Of a stretch of DNA of 64,000 bases, positions 1-12,200 are shown in pieces (position 1 is the stretch's first letter; each line of letters starts with the position of its first letter). The stretch comes from Periplaneta americana (taxonomy: Eukaryota > Arthropoda > Insecta > Blattodea > Blattidae), in contig NC_091131.1 of assembly GCF_040183065.1 (NCBI RefSeq), positions 11,304,300 to 11,368,299 on the forward strand, read 5' to 3'. A program made the translations under genes and the position numbers. Under the pieces are notes generated by a model. The model did not search any database. It was not told the DNA's origin and was given only the letters and a program-made list of their open reading frames with translations.

Positions 1-747
1 TGAATTCAGGATCTTCAAGAGTACGCACCAGGGCGCTTGCCTTATTTATTGTCATATTGTTAGATGTTTCAGATTGCATTATATTTTGAAAACATTCTAG
101 CAATGGCTCCTTCTTCTCATGAACAACATTTACTGTTCTTATTTTAAATCCATCTTGTTGCCCCAGCTGATGAAATTGTCTTTGAAACACATTAATCTAA
201 TACAGACTGAGTGGAGATCGAGAGAAGAAAGCAGGGATACTGGATAAATTATCAAAAAATATGCGAGCCTTTGTATTTTGTTTAGCGGCTCTTTCCATTA
301 TGAGATTGAACTGATGGGCACTTAATTTCACATTTCTCCTGAATTGTTAAGGTACTGAACCGTATAGACTGTAAATATTGTACAGAATTAAACATTGTTG
401 CACTTGTTATACTCACAACATTAAAGAAACTGTATTTAAAACTGCGCGCTACTGACAAACTGCTGCAAATTTTGCAGCGCCTGGATGCTCTGGATTAATG
501 GCAAGGGGCACCAGGGGGAGGGGTAAAACTAACGCGCAAAGCATCCGAGACGAGACTGGCAGCTCCAGGGGAGGAAGTGACTTCACTAACGATTGCGTGC
601 ATGTCAATGAGAGCGGAATTTAAAAAAATTCGAGCCGCTAAATAGAGACTGTATAATAAATGTTTTTCACAACATAAAACGAGACAAGAGCCACAAATGT
701 CTGGGGGTGCTGCAGCTCCGCAGCCCCTCTTCGAAAGCCGCCCCTGA
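1..747 (-). mobile_element. hAT-like transposon with ZMYM1-type coding remnant, runs off the left edge
   Basis: The minus strand from about 187 to 1 reads open for over 60 codons (VFQRQFHQLGQQ then EKKEPLLECFQNIMQ), like hAT transposases related to ZMYM1-type proteins. The right end at about 735-747 is cccctg, i.e. an inverted CAGGGG start, and lies inside a LINE reading frame (see 748-1260), so this copy inserted into the LINE. The 190-740 part is untranslated element sequence. The other end is outside the window. Confidence 0.5.
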
Positions 748-1260
748 GTTTTAGTAATAATTTATTTCTCCAAACAGAGTCATATGTTAACTGAAAGTCA
801 ATAAATATTGCCAAGATATCTTCTTGCTTGTTAAAACTGTCTTTTATTTCTTGGCCAAGGCGTATGACTTGTTCATTGGTAGAGTGTAGTTGTCGAAAGC
901 CGGCTTGTCTTGCTGATAAAAGATTTTGGGATTCTAAATACCAAGTTAATCTGTTGGAGATCATGGACTCCATGGTTTTTGCTATCATGCTTAATAGTGC
1001 TATTGGTCGATAACTATTAACGTCATGAGCAGGTTTCCCTTTTTTGTGAATTGGTATAATGATTGCTTTTTTCCAAGCTGCAGGAATTGAGGTGTTCCAT
1101 GATAAATTGAAAATGGATAAAAGTACAGACTTGGCTTTTTCCCCCAGATGTTTAAAAAATTCGGAATGAATGTTGTCAGGGCCAGGAGATTTCTTGGTTT
1201 TTAAATTTTGTATAGCTATAGTTAATTCTTTGGAAGTAAAATTTTGATGAAATATTTCAG
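748..1260 (-). mobile_element. Jockey-like LINE, reverse transcriptase fragment
   Basis: The minus strand reads the start of a non-LTR reverse transcriptase: SPGPDNIHSEFF, a linker to WKKAIIIPIHKKGKP, then YRPIALLS, AGFRQLHSTNEQ and FIDFQLTYDSVW, which holds the first catalytic Asp. The frame stops abruptly at 748 where the hAT-like element begins. The YADD box is missing, so the fragment is dead. Confidence 0.8.
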
Positions 1261-2670
1261 GTTTTGTACTAGTAATATTGTTTTTATTATTTTTATATAA
1301 TTCTCTTTTGATAAATTTGTCAGTTTTTTTACATTGGGATGTAATCTGTGAGAGTTTGAGTAATGTTTATTAAATGCGTTTGCTATATCTCTACATCTGT
1401 TAGTGTTTTGTTATCATGAATAATAGGTTGGCTAGTAATGAGTTGTTGGTAGTCAAATAATCTTTATTTAATCATAAAATAGATTGAGATTGCTTTTCTC
1501 TCTTCTTCCATTGCTGATGAATATGAAAAGAAAAGAAAAGCTTTTAAAATATGGACGTCTCTTCATCTTTAGGTGGGGGGCACTCATTCTACTCCTGGGA
1601 GTTTCATACAAATGACACTGATCCTTTTCATCAGAAAACAAAAATACAGTATTCAAGGAGGAAGGAGTATAAGTGCAATAATTTCAACTGGTAATAGGTA
1701 ATAATAGAACTAATGAAAATTTCCAAATAAACTTTTCTCTATCTGTAAGTGTTACTGAAATAAATTAAATGTTTTTAAAGGATGGAGTTATAAATCTTGC
1801 AGCACTGTCGTGATTTGTTTACAACATTGATGGACAGATACGCAGCTTATAACCATGTGTCTGTACATCAGATCATGATATTTCACTGACACAGGTCATT
1901 GTGCTGTCTGATTTAAAAGACGAAATATTTCACATTCGTAATAATGAATGTAGGTAACGTGAGTTAACAGATCATGTACGTACATTACAGAGGCTAATTT
2001 TTGGATAGGGACCATTCTAATAGCATACAAAAACAAAACACTCTCTGTTCGTAAGACTCGCGTTCTCACAGTAACAAACGTTTTGAGATTGGTTAGCTTT
2101 CTGGTAGGAAATCAGTCCTGCTTCATAGGAATTCTGTCTTGAGTCTCCCTAAATAAGAAGTTTGTCTACATATGCATCAAAAACCATGACATCATCCTTG
2201 ATTGATTCACAACTTATTCTGCGAAAAGACTTTGTTATTGCCTGCATACATTGTATTAACACAACTAAACAGCTGTACTGGCAAAGATCTTTACATAGTT
2301 GTCAGATTAACCTGGCACAATAAATTTATTATTAATCACTTATCTTAAAACGAAATAACATCAAAACAAAGCAATTCGTGAACAAATTATGAGGGAATTT
2401 TCTCTTACATATTCCCTTGTGAAAACGTATCCAAAACCTAAATCTTGTCAATAAATAAGATGCACATATTAAACACAAATTATTTTCATTAGGCCAAATC
2501 CTTCTTTGGAGACCAAAATCTTTTGACATTTTTCTTACCTGAATCTGCTCCTAAAATTAATGCACTCATACCTCTTCCACCCTGTATAATATTGGAATAA
2601 AAGCTCACAATTTCTGTTGTCTGTATTCTTCACTTCAGATTTATTACATCAAAATAGATATCCTTTTCAG
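1261..2670. other. No gene seen; AT-rich flank
   Basis: The first part (to about 1430) may continue the upstream LINE on the minus strand in a decayed form. I see no coding exon, repeat array or structural RNA in the rest. Confidence 0.4.
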
Positions 2671-2960
2671 CTGCCACGGTGGTCTAGTGGCTAAAATGCA
2701 GGACTTATAATTCTATGGACCCGGGTTCGATCCCTGGTGTACTCCCGATTTATAACTTGTGTTGGGCAAGCCTGTGGTCTAGGTAACACAGGAGCTCCAG
2801 TTCTCCTGTGGAATCCCAACAAATCTCCATCATCATCTCATCTCATCTCAGCGTGGCACACTTGGGCAACGACTCTGTTGGTAAATTGGTCTACACAACT
2901 GACTTCATATGGATGAATGACGAAAAGTCAAGTATTCGCCATAAAAAGATAGAGATTAAA
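2671..2960 (+). repeat. tRNA-derived SINE
   Basis: An A-box-like tggtctagtggctaaaatgc and a B-box ggttcgatccc at 2725-2735 form a tRNA-like head. A roughly 200-bp body follows, ending near ccataaaaag. No clear target-site duplication was found. Confidence 0.65.
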
Positions 2961-3115
2961 GTTTAAAATACCAGGTGTGTTTTGTTGCCTAACAAACTGT
3001 TCTCCGAATTTTTCATCAGACTGTCCCACCCTATACATTTACAGTACTTTGCAGTAAAAGTGATAGATGCATGAAGAGCAAATTATTTGAACATACGTGT
3101 TTGTCGATTGTGCAG

Positions 3116-6100
3116 GTTGGCTACCGGTCAAATCTGAAGAGCAGCCAAAGCATCACTGATCTAAGCCAAATCCCCGAGAAAGATGGCTGGGGTCCACGTG
3201 GGGTAAACCATGTTCATCGGTACACTCCTGCTGGAGGTAAACAATATGCTGCTTCTCTAATGCGCCACCAACTGAACTCTGCCATATTGCAGCCGTCTAA
3301 AATAATCCAGTCTTCCATTTCTCCTGTCATCATCCAGCAGCCAAAGAACTTGGCAAACAATCCTGTGCCATCCATTATCGCTCCTACTCCTGGTAAATAC
3401 TTCACCCACATCTCAAAAATTACACTCGAAAACGCAATCACAAAATCTCCTGCAAGCTTCTACAATACACTTCCAGTTACGAAAACTCCAAAGGGCATCA
3501 AAGACCCCGGAAATAAATCCGAGCTTGCTAGGCTACGGTCTCTTCCACTCCCAAGTACTTTATCCCTTGTATCGGTTACGGATCCCAAGATAGCTTCTTC
3601 TGCTTATACCTCACTTCCTTACTCCGACATCCCAAAGGACTTAAAGAACTACACTGAAACGGCTTCTTTAACCACCAAAACTGTCATGTATTCCACATAC
3701 CACACCTTGCCCACAACTAAAAAGTCTGCCACTGTCCTGAAGACTGGCTCTGCCAGCAATAGGTCTGCTGTGGTGATGGAAATTACTGGTAACATTTGTT
3801 CTTCTTCAGTCCTGTCTAATAAAAAACCTGTAGGCACTAATTCTTCTGGATTGTCACAAGGCAACGCTTCTCCTTCTAAGCTATGTGTGGGGGTGAAGTC
3901 CAGTGACGACCCTGAACCTTGTGCTGCAACTGACAACTTAGCTTGGGTGCAGTCACCTTGTACTAACAATGCTTTATATCCTACTGCCAATAGTGCTACT
4001 AAAGCTTTGAATGCTGTTAGAACTAACATTAGTGGTAACTCCATTAGGGAAACGCAAAAAGATTTTGTATTAAAACACGGTGAACTGTCACCAAGTAAAC
4101 GACCCGTTTTTCTCAATTTACGTTCTGGTGGTGGTGGTAGTGGTGGTGGTAGTTCTAAATATAGCAAGACTCGATCAAAGACTCCCCTTACAAATCAGTC
4201 TTTACCAGAATCACCAGTGTGCGAGGATCTCAATTCACCAACTGGCTTATTTCAGAACTTGACAGATACAGAAAGCAACATTAAGTCGTCTAGATTTGGT
4301 CAGCAACGCAGGTCTTGTAGTTATTTCATAGATTTGAACACACTGACTGATAACGAACAAGAATTTCAGAGTAAAAATACTAAAAATGTTGCAAAGTCTT
4401 CAGAATCTCTCCCAGCCACATTGGGACGAAATAATATCGCGTCAAGCGAGGAGAATCTTCTAGACAGTTGTGACGAGGAGGACGGGAATGGCGACTTCAG
4501 TTCAGATTCATTGGAAGAGCCAAGCGAATTTAGCAACAGAACTCCACGCAGATGCATCAGTGACTACCAGATATTTACACGTCCGCCAGAATTGGTTGGA
4601 TTCGAATTTGAACGTCGCTCAGCAAGTGCTGCCGGCAGACAGTGCAAGAGGAACAGAGAGGCCTTCCACAGTCAGGAGAGCATTCTGTCCAACACGAGTG
4701 GACAGCTGTCGAGTTGCAACAACAGCGGCGATATCCTGGAGATGTGTTCAAACTATGAGCAGGATCGCCACAGCAGCGCTAGTTTCTTTCTGTCGCTGCG
4801 TCGGCGCAACACAAATGCGTGTCGCAGCCAGGAGAGCATCTTGACGGACGAAAGCGACTACCAGCGTGACCGAGATCGACACAGAGACTCCTGTCGCAGC
4901 ACCGAGAGCATCTTGGAGAGCGACTACCACTTCTCAATGCAGCGAGGCAACCTTGCGGAGTACGAGAATGCAAGGCACAGGGACTCCTGTCAAAGTACAG
5001 AGAGCATCCTGACAGACGACAGCGACTGCCAAGTCTTTACGTCATGCAAGGAACTGGAGGTGAAGAACAGATTGTTCCCCTCGACCGGGAATACAAGTAA
5101 GCCAAAGTCAGAAACGCCAAGTACAGGGAGAGAGAAAGCTCTGTCCGAAAAAGAGGTGAAAGTTGAAACTGATACTCCCAAAGAGAATACTCACAGGCCG
5201 ATTTTCCGCACTCGAAGTCTTCAAGACACTTGCACGGAACTCTCTACTACGGAAGTGTCTCCCAGTGCTTCCAATAGCAGGCCACAGACCCCATCTAGAG
5301 TTTCACAGACCGACGACGAGAACCTGTTGCTACAGAAAGGTAATGAGAGACCTCCTGCCAGATCGTTAGTAAGAAAGAATTCGTATCCTAGGAGTCGACC
5401 TCAGACCCCAACCTCTTTACAGATGCATTCACAGTTTTCGACATTAAACAAATCTTTTACGACTGGCTTCGAAGAGACGTCACAATCACATTCCTTAGGG
5501 CACGAACCGGTCAGAAAGTCAAGTGTTGGAAATACGCAGGAATCTCCTCAGAGTGCAGGCGACAAAATTGATCAACACCGCTCTAATCGACCCCCAACTG
5601 CACCTAAACCTACAGGGAAAGTTACTCATAAACCACCCTTAAAACCCAGGCAAAAACCATCTCAACAGCAAATGAAACAGAGGGCACATTGGAATCAAAG
5701 CGTAGAATCTGGCGGTATGCATTCGCAGAGACCGCTGAGAGCAAACCATCTAGTTGGAATGAATTCTGCGGCTCTGAGTCCAACTGACTACGATCAACCC
5801 AAAAAGGGAGAGACAGCTGCAAAACAAGGGAGTTCTGAAGACGCAAAGCAAGGGGAATCCAAGGATAAAGATGGTGCAAGGAAATTAATGTATACTAGAG
5901 AGCGCACACAGTCTGCCGATTTCACACATAGGTCAGAGGTAGCGTTGTCTGTAACAAGCAGACCAGGTGGTGTCAAGCTTTTGTGTCGTAGCTTCGAGAA
6001 CGCAATCGAGGACTATGACATATCCGATGACTGTGCCGAGGAAGACAGTTTCCCGGTGCTGGGGGGGTCGGGATCCTCGACTCCTGCAACCTCTTCGTCT

Positions 6101-6218
6101 GCCGCCAACTCTCCAAAGCGTCTCTGGCCTCCAGCATCTCGTGCCCCCAACCAGCGTCAGCTCGGCAAGAGACTTGGCACAAGACATCAGATTCTGCCAT
6201 CCAAATGTAGTGGCCCAG
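3116..6218 (+). CDS. Gene 1, large exon (1034 codons)
   Basis: The acceptor AG is at 3114-3115 and the donor GT at 6219-6220; the exon enters in phase 0 and leaves with one extra base. An in-frame ATG at 3071 lies in the intron side and is probably not the start. Numbering residues from 3116: a SITDLSQ-like motif near 10-20; a long Ser/Thr-rich stretch; a Gly-Ser linker near 337 (4127-4153); SxESIL motifs at about 519, 571, 595 and 627; a Pro/Lys-rich PxxP region near 823-850; and an acidic stretch near 965-985 followed by a Ser/Thr-rich tail. Codon use and the absence of stops over 3.1 kb make coding certain. Reading past the donor would add only a short tail to a stop at 6287-6289. Confidence 0.92.
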
Positions 6219-9200
6219 GTAACCCGTGTGGCCACAGCAAGTTCACTCTTTGTATACTATTGGCATGTACTTCTGCACATTTGAGATGATGTTGCTTGAA
6301 ATGCCGACAACTGTCTCTTGTTGTGTAGCACAAGACTGATATCAGAATAGTTCAGTTTCCTCCACCCTAAGTGTGATAGAATATAATTTTCAATGATCGA
6401 ATGTTACATAAGGAAAAGAGGGTTTGTTTGGAATATTTCTGAGTGAATTGGTTTGAGTATTGTGCTGCGTATTTGATATTCGTTATGTCTTATTGTATTA
6501 ATAATCTTAGTTCTGTGTGTTTTAAAGTGTTTCGAGGCTTTGGATCTACTTCAGTCATGTTTGTTTTTTCTTAAGTTTTCCCCAACCATAAGGCAAATGC
6601 CAGGTGATCTATGGCGAATCCTCAACCTCGCTTCTTCTCGCCAAAAAATTATAATTTTGTAAAATCTTTACTAGTTCCACATCTTAAAACTTCAGTGCTA
6701 ATATAAGATCTACGAAATGCAATAAATAAAAAGCATTGATACTGCAAATCAAGATTTCAGGTATAACTCCCTGTAAAGTTGATTCGAATAATTTCGAGGG
6801 AAAAATTGTTCCGGAGCCGGGTATCGAACCCGGGACCTTTGGTTTAACGTACCAACGCTCTACCACTGATCTACTCGGGAACTCTAACCGACACCGATCC
6901 AATTTCTCCTCTATATCCACAGACCTCAAATTGGGCTGACAACTGTCAAGCAACCAACTTCGAGTGCACACTAACTCTGTGTGACTTAAATTGTGGTTTT
7001 CTGTTAACGAACAGTGACGTGTATTATGCAAATCAAGATTTCAGGTATAAGTTGGTTGCTTGACTGTTGTCAGCCCAATTTGAGGTCTGTGGATATAGAG
7101 GAAAAATTGGATCGGTGTCGGTTAGAGTTCCCGAGTAGCTCAGTGGTAGAGCATTGGTACGTTAAACCAAAGGTCCCGGGTTCGATACCCGGCTCCGGAA
7201 CAATTTTTCCCTCGAAATTATTCGAATCAACTTTACAGGGAGTTATACCTGAAATCTTGATTTGCATAATACACGTCACTGTTCGTTAACAGAAAACCAC
7301 AATTTAAGTCACACAGAGTTAGTGTGCACTCGAAGATGGTTGCTTGACGGTTGTCAGCCCAATTTGAGGTCTGTGGATATAGAGGAAAAATTGGATCGGT
7401 ATCGGTTAGAGTTCCCGAGTAGCTCAGTGGTAGAGCGTTGGTACGTTAAACCAAAGGTCCCGGGTTCGATACCCGGCTCCGGAACAATTTTTCCCTCGAA
7501 ATTATTAGCATTGATACTAATTCATGTTTTCCATGCAGCGTGAACAATTATAAATTAAAAAGTCATTACGAAAAAAAAAATGATAGCCAAGGATTCTGAT
7601 TTGAATTCTGACATTGACGAGAATCAGTCAGTAGATTTGCCTGGAGTATTTCAGAGACAAGGATTTTTTTCTTTGTAAGTTTACATTGTAGAATCACCAG
7701 CTTTATTTCGCTATTTAAGAGAGCAATCCATCATTCTCACTTAGTTCTGAATCAGTGGTGATTTGGTGAACTAATCATATAAACTTCACTTTATTTCCAT
7801 AACACAAAGATTATTAATACTTAAAGGACGACATCAAAATACAAAAAAGTAGACACAAAACTTTAGCTAATCCTTCAATAGAAATTGAAATACCCAAATA
7901 AACCCTCTTTCTATTGTTTCCTGTCTTCAGAACTGTACAGAACGCGATTCTATAAAATAGAAGTACAGTAAACTCCTGATTATTAGGGTTTGTTAAGGGG
8001 TGGAATTGCATAGATTTTCAGAAAAGTTGTATAATCTATTTTAATAGTAAATATTATATCTATATAAAAATCTGTTACTCGATTAATAACTAGGCACAAC
8101 ATCTCTTTTCTCAAACTTTTTAGTCACTTTTAGTTTTCTTTTTGTTAGAATCATTTTGTTCATTTTAAAGTCATGACAAGATGGAGCTGTCGTCAACTTT
8201 TAGCAATTAGGTCTGTTTTCCAGCTTAAGTTGCAGGCAAATTGTAATTGAAGCCTGTAATAAACTAAATACAGGCAATGCTTCATCGTATCATAAAAACT
8301 TCCATTTGCATTGCAACTTAATAATAATAATAATAATAATGATAATAATAATAATAATAATAATATTTATATGCTAGCTAATAAAACAGTTCTATTACCG
8401 GTTGTTCTTTATGGTTGTGAAACTTGGACTCTCACTTTGAGAGAGGAACATAGGTTAAGGATGTTTGAGAATAAGGTGCTTAGAAAAATATTTGGGGCTA
8501 AGAGGGATGAAGTTACAGGAGAATGGAGAAAGTTACACAACACAGAACTGCACGCATTGCATTCTTCACCTGACATACTTAGGAACATTAAATCCAGACG
8601 TTTGAGATGGGAAGGGCATGTAGCACGTATGGGGGAATCCAGAAATGCATATAGAGTGTTAGTTGGGAGGCCGGAGGGAAAGAGACCTTTAGGGAGGCCG
8701 AGACGTAGATGGGAAGATAATATTAAAATGGATTTGAGGGAGGTGGGATATGATGATAGAGACTGGATTAATCTTGCTCAGGATAGGGACCAATGGCGGG
8801 CTTATGTGAGAGCGGCAGTGAACCTCCGGGTTTCTTAAAAGCCAGTAAGCAAGTAAGTAATAATAAATTAAATGCAAAAATAAGTAAATAAAATAAGAAC
8901 TTATGAATAATTCACGAAACCATTAATTCGAACACAAATTAATAATCAGGAGTTTACTATAAGACGTTAATGGTAAAGATGTTCGTATATTAAACCTTTC
9001 CTATCTTAGATATCGTCAGATATTTCTTCAACAGAGAACTGCAATAGGTAGACTTCTTTCCTGGAAAGACCCATATAGCAGTCTAGTCTGGATGCACTTT
9101 CTATTTTATTTTAACAAAGTCATTCCAAGAGCACTGTGTGTCCTGTACAACAGTATTTCTCAAACCATGATCTGCAGACTATATTTGCTTTTCACGATAC

Positions 9201-12200
9201 CGTATGTGGCTTGGTAAACCACAGTGTAATATTATTTGAGTAACATATTCCAATCTGTAATATAAAATCCGTGCGTTTTTAAATAGTGTGAATGTTTATA
9301 AAGATTAAGAAAAGTGGATTGTAACATATTGATATTTTTCGGAGGTCTGAGGAATTTTTAAACTACTGTAAAGTAAGCTTTTATTTCCAGGAGGTTTGAG
9401 AAATGTTGCTGTACCAAATGGTGTAAGTGTTAGATTGAAAGACTGCTAAACTATTTTGATTCTAAAAGATTGAAAAACAGTGACTGTATTTTGTGTGTGT
9501 AAAATTCATGTTATCTGTTAGATTCAGTGGTGTTGAAAAAATAAACGAAATGGAAAGGCTTAATAGGAAAGATAAATCTCTCTACTGCCACACTTATGCA
9601 TATTATTGTGTAATGCATCTGCTTTTGAGTATGTTCTATTGTGTGCTCTCATGTAATACGGTTTCCGCTTTGTATTTGATTAATTTTCACTCCGGACATC
9701 CATGCTCCCCATTAGCCTTCAAGGCATGTGAAGGGGATATCTTTACCTTCACAGCTTACATTTTTTCTGACGCATGTTACGTTGTTTGTAGTTGATTGTA
9801 ATAACTTCTTGAGCATCCTGCTTCTTGATATTCCTTTGTAATATGTTAACCCTTTCCTTACGATGTCACTTTAAACCGTCACTAGCTAATGTTCCTCTTT
9901 GTACACACTTCTAACACACTGTTTGCTTATGTAATTGTATTTATTTCAACTCTTCACTTCTAAACGAAATGTTAAATTACTACCAAGTATTGCTGCACAT
10001 GCTATATTATATGATTGAACATTAAGTATAATTGAATAGTACAGGGGAAAAACAATCAGGGTGATCCATCATCTAATTCAGTATATTTTCTTATTAATTA
10101 TCATCGCGTATACAGTCATCCTTTCCTATTTTTCATTAGGAACATCGGTAAATTTTGCAGTAATATACTGAATTAGATGATGAAATCATCCTTAAGAGAA
10201 TTTGATTGTTTTTCCCCTGTGCTCTTCAGTTTCTCTTGATATTGATTCACTTTATAACACTTATAATATTTAAAATATGATAAAAGTTTTTAAATATTGT
10301 TAAAAGGTAACGTACTCTTACTTTTAAGATCATTGATGATGAGTAAACAGACTCCGAAATCGCAAATATGTTTTCGCGGGATATCAGCCGAGTTAAAATT
10401 TTGGAATGTTCTAAGCTTTCAACTGCTATCTCTGCAGCCATCTTCAGGGAAGTTGTGTCTGGACAGAAAGTCGTAGGTTATATAGATGTTAGGCTCTCTC
10501 AGGTGATACGGGATTGGTTGGCGGATTGGCCAATCCGGGGCTGGGAATTATCATTCCTTCGTAAGCTCCACCCCTCCCGGGATTCCTGTGTGAAGTTTGG
10601 CGGGCGACAAGTCCTGTTCCGCCGGTTGGAATCGGTTGCTGTCCTCGATCCGTGATCTTCGTGACCTTGATTGTAAGAGGGCCTAAGCTGGTCCAAGGCT
10701 GGTGTCCATGCCTGACTGAGCTATAGTCCACCGTCTCTGTTAAAGTTGTGTATCTCCAGCTTAATCTCTATGGCCTCCTTGATTGTACTTTCCCAGTAGT
10801 GGCTTGATTTGTTAATGACCTTGGTGTGGTCAAACAGTATTTTATGCTCCTTTTCTATGCTGTGTTGCGCCACTGCAGATTTTTCCAGGTAATACAGCCT
10901 CAGGTTCCTCTTATGCTCTTTTATTCTGCCTTCTATTGTGCGGCCAGTCTGCCCTATGTATACTTCGCCGCACTCACATGGAATCTTGTAAATCCCTGGT
11001 GTCCTTAGGCCCTGACTGTCTTTAACCTGACGTAGATGACTCCGGATTTTGCTCTGTGGATTATGTATGGTTTTGATATTTAGCTTCTGGAGATGGCTGC
11101 AGAGGTAGCAGTTGAAAGCTTGGAACATTCCAAAATTTTAACTCGGCTGATATCCTGCAAAAACATATTAGCGAACCAACGCCGAGAAAGCCTCAAATCA
11201 TACAGACTCCGAAATGGTCGTATTGGTATGGCATATTCAAGGCACTAATCTTGTATTGTATATCTGCCTCTGTGCAACATCATAGTTACAATGAGGGGAA
11301 AGAAAGATAGCAAAAGATTGTACCAATGTGTGAGAAAAAGTTTGTCTAAACTCTCAGCTTACACTCAAGCAAGCAGTGGCCAGAGCACTGGAATGAAAGC
11401 AAACATATGTCTTTTGTTTTGCCAACGACCAAGTCAAGTCACTTCAAACTCGATGGTTATTCATTGGCAGAGATATAATGCAACGTGCAATGTTTTAACA
11501 CAGTGAAGTCTTGAAACTTTTACATTTTTAAACTTTTATCATATTTTAAACATTAAATATCATTTATTTTTAACTACCTTTCTATGGGTCATACCAGAGC
11601 TTTGGTTACATCCATATATTTTTTTAAGTTTTCTGTAACTGGCTCATATTTTGACAGACATATAGTGAGGCTTACGAAAGCCTAGGATCAACAGGAATCC
11701 TCTTCTCCCCTTATCCTTTTTCTTATATTCCCCCCCTCTTCCTCCTTCTTCTTCTTCTTTGGAATTGAAACAAATTACAATTTTTATGATACGGTATGCA
11801 GCTTGGATAAGAAAATCGATTTCAAGTTGTACCCACCAGTGGATGGCGGGAATAATAAACTCTTATCTCATGTTATGCGATCTTCGAATATTTTTAACCA
11901 GAGCACAGATATTGTCAATGTTTACAAAATTCCGAACGCATTTTTCTCTTGTGGAGAAGTATTGTGAACACACATTCATTTTTATTTTCATAGCTGATTC
12001 GAAATTCTAATACTGCATGGCAGAGTCACATGTAAACTGTGGGTAGCTGTACCTGACCACTTAAAGTGCAGAGTCACTCCTTATTGGTTTAATATGGTTT
12101 CACATCTACACAAACATAATGTCGCCACCAACATAGCTCAGACAGTGTTTGCCTGCTGATAAGGAGCTGCACTCAGGCATGGGTTCGATTCCTGCCTGGG

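Larger units (their letters stand above)
6744..7506. mobile_element. Palindromic composite insertion with three tRNA-like units
   Basis: A 763-bp insertion is bordered by a 12-bp direct repeat agcattgatact at 6732-6743 and 7507-7518, a target-site duplication. Inside are three near-identical tRNA-like units: 6809-6880 (minus), 7129-7200 (plus) and 7413-7484 (plus). The segment 6744-7041 is an inverted copy of about 7247-7500, so most of the insert can fold on itself. The unit ends share the atacctgaaatcttgatttgc motif in both orientations. Confidence 0.75.
7965..8959. mobile_element. pogo/Tigger-like non-autonomous element holding an RTE insertion
   Basis: The ends are inverted: cagtaaactcctgattatta at 7965 and its complement taataatcaggagttta at about 8940-8956, next to TA. 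The interior has no transposase frame and is split by a LINE at 8365-8850. Confidence 0.6.
10361..11201 (-). mobile_element. Penelope-like element, 3' part with GIY-YIG nuclease and inverted ends
   Basis: The 841-bp insertion is bordered by a 14-bp duplication acagactccgaaat (10347-10360 and 11202-11215). The minus strand 11128-10721 encodes 135 residues with the GIY-YIG endonuclease core typical of Penelope-like retroelements: GIYKIPCECGEVYIGQTGR and IKEHKRNLRL, then an EAIEIKLEI helix. The reverse transcriptase is absent (5' truncation). About 90 bp at the left end (10361-10455) recurs inverted at the right end (11082-11172). Each copy holds a hammerhead-like core. Confidence 0.85.

Noticed and set aside
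3071..3115. In-frame ATG and 15 codons before the large exon
   Set aside because: A good acceptor AG at 3114-3115 and the change to protein-like sequence right after it make this intron; the true start is upstream of the window.
3649..4167. 172-codon open frame on the minus strand opposite the large exon
   Set aside because: It is a shadow of the coding strand; its Pro run is the reverse of the Gly-Ser linker.
6809..7484. Three functional tRNA-Asn genes
   Set aside because: C at position 33, an acceptor mismatch and the placement inside a duplicated, TSD-flanked repeat point to SINE-type sequence.
7579..7680. Short exon-like stretch followed by a strong gtaagt
   Set aside because: There is no pyrimidine tract or usable acceptor, and the phase needed to join gene 1 gives a stop.
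9493..9795. 100-codon open frame
   Set aside because: No family resemblance, skewed composition and no splice signals linking it to gene 1.
10368..10655. 95-codon plus-strand frame in the Penelope-like element
   Set aside because: It lies antisense to the element's terminal repeat; the minus-strand GIY-YIG frame is the real one.
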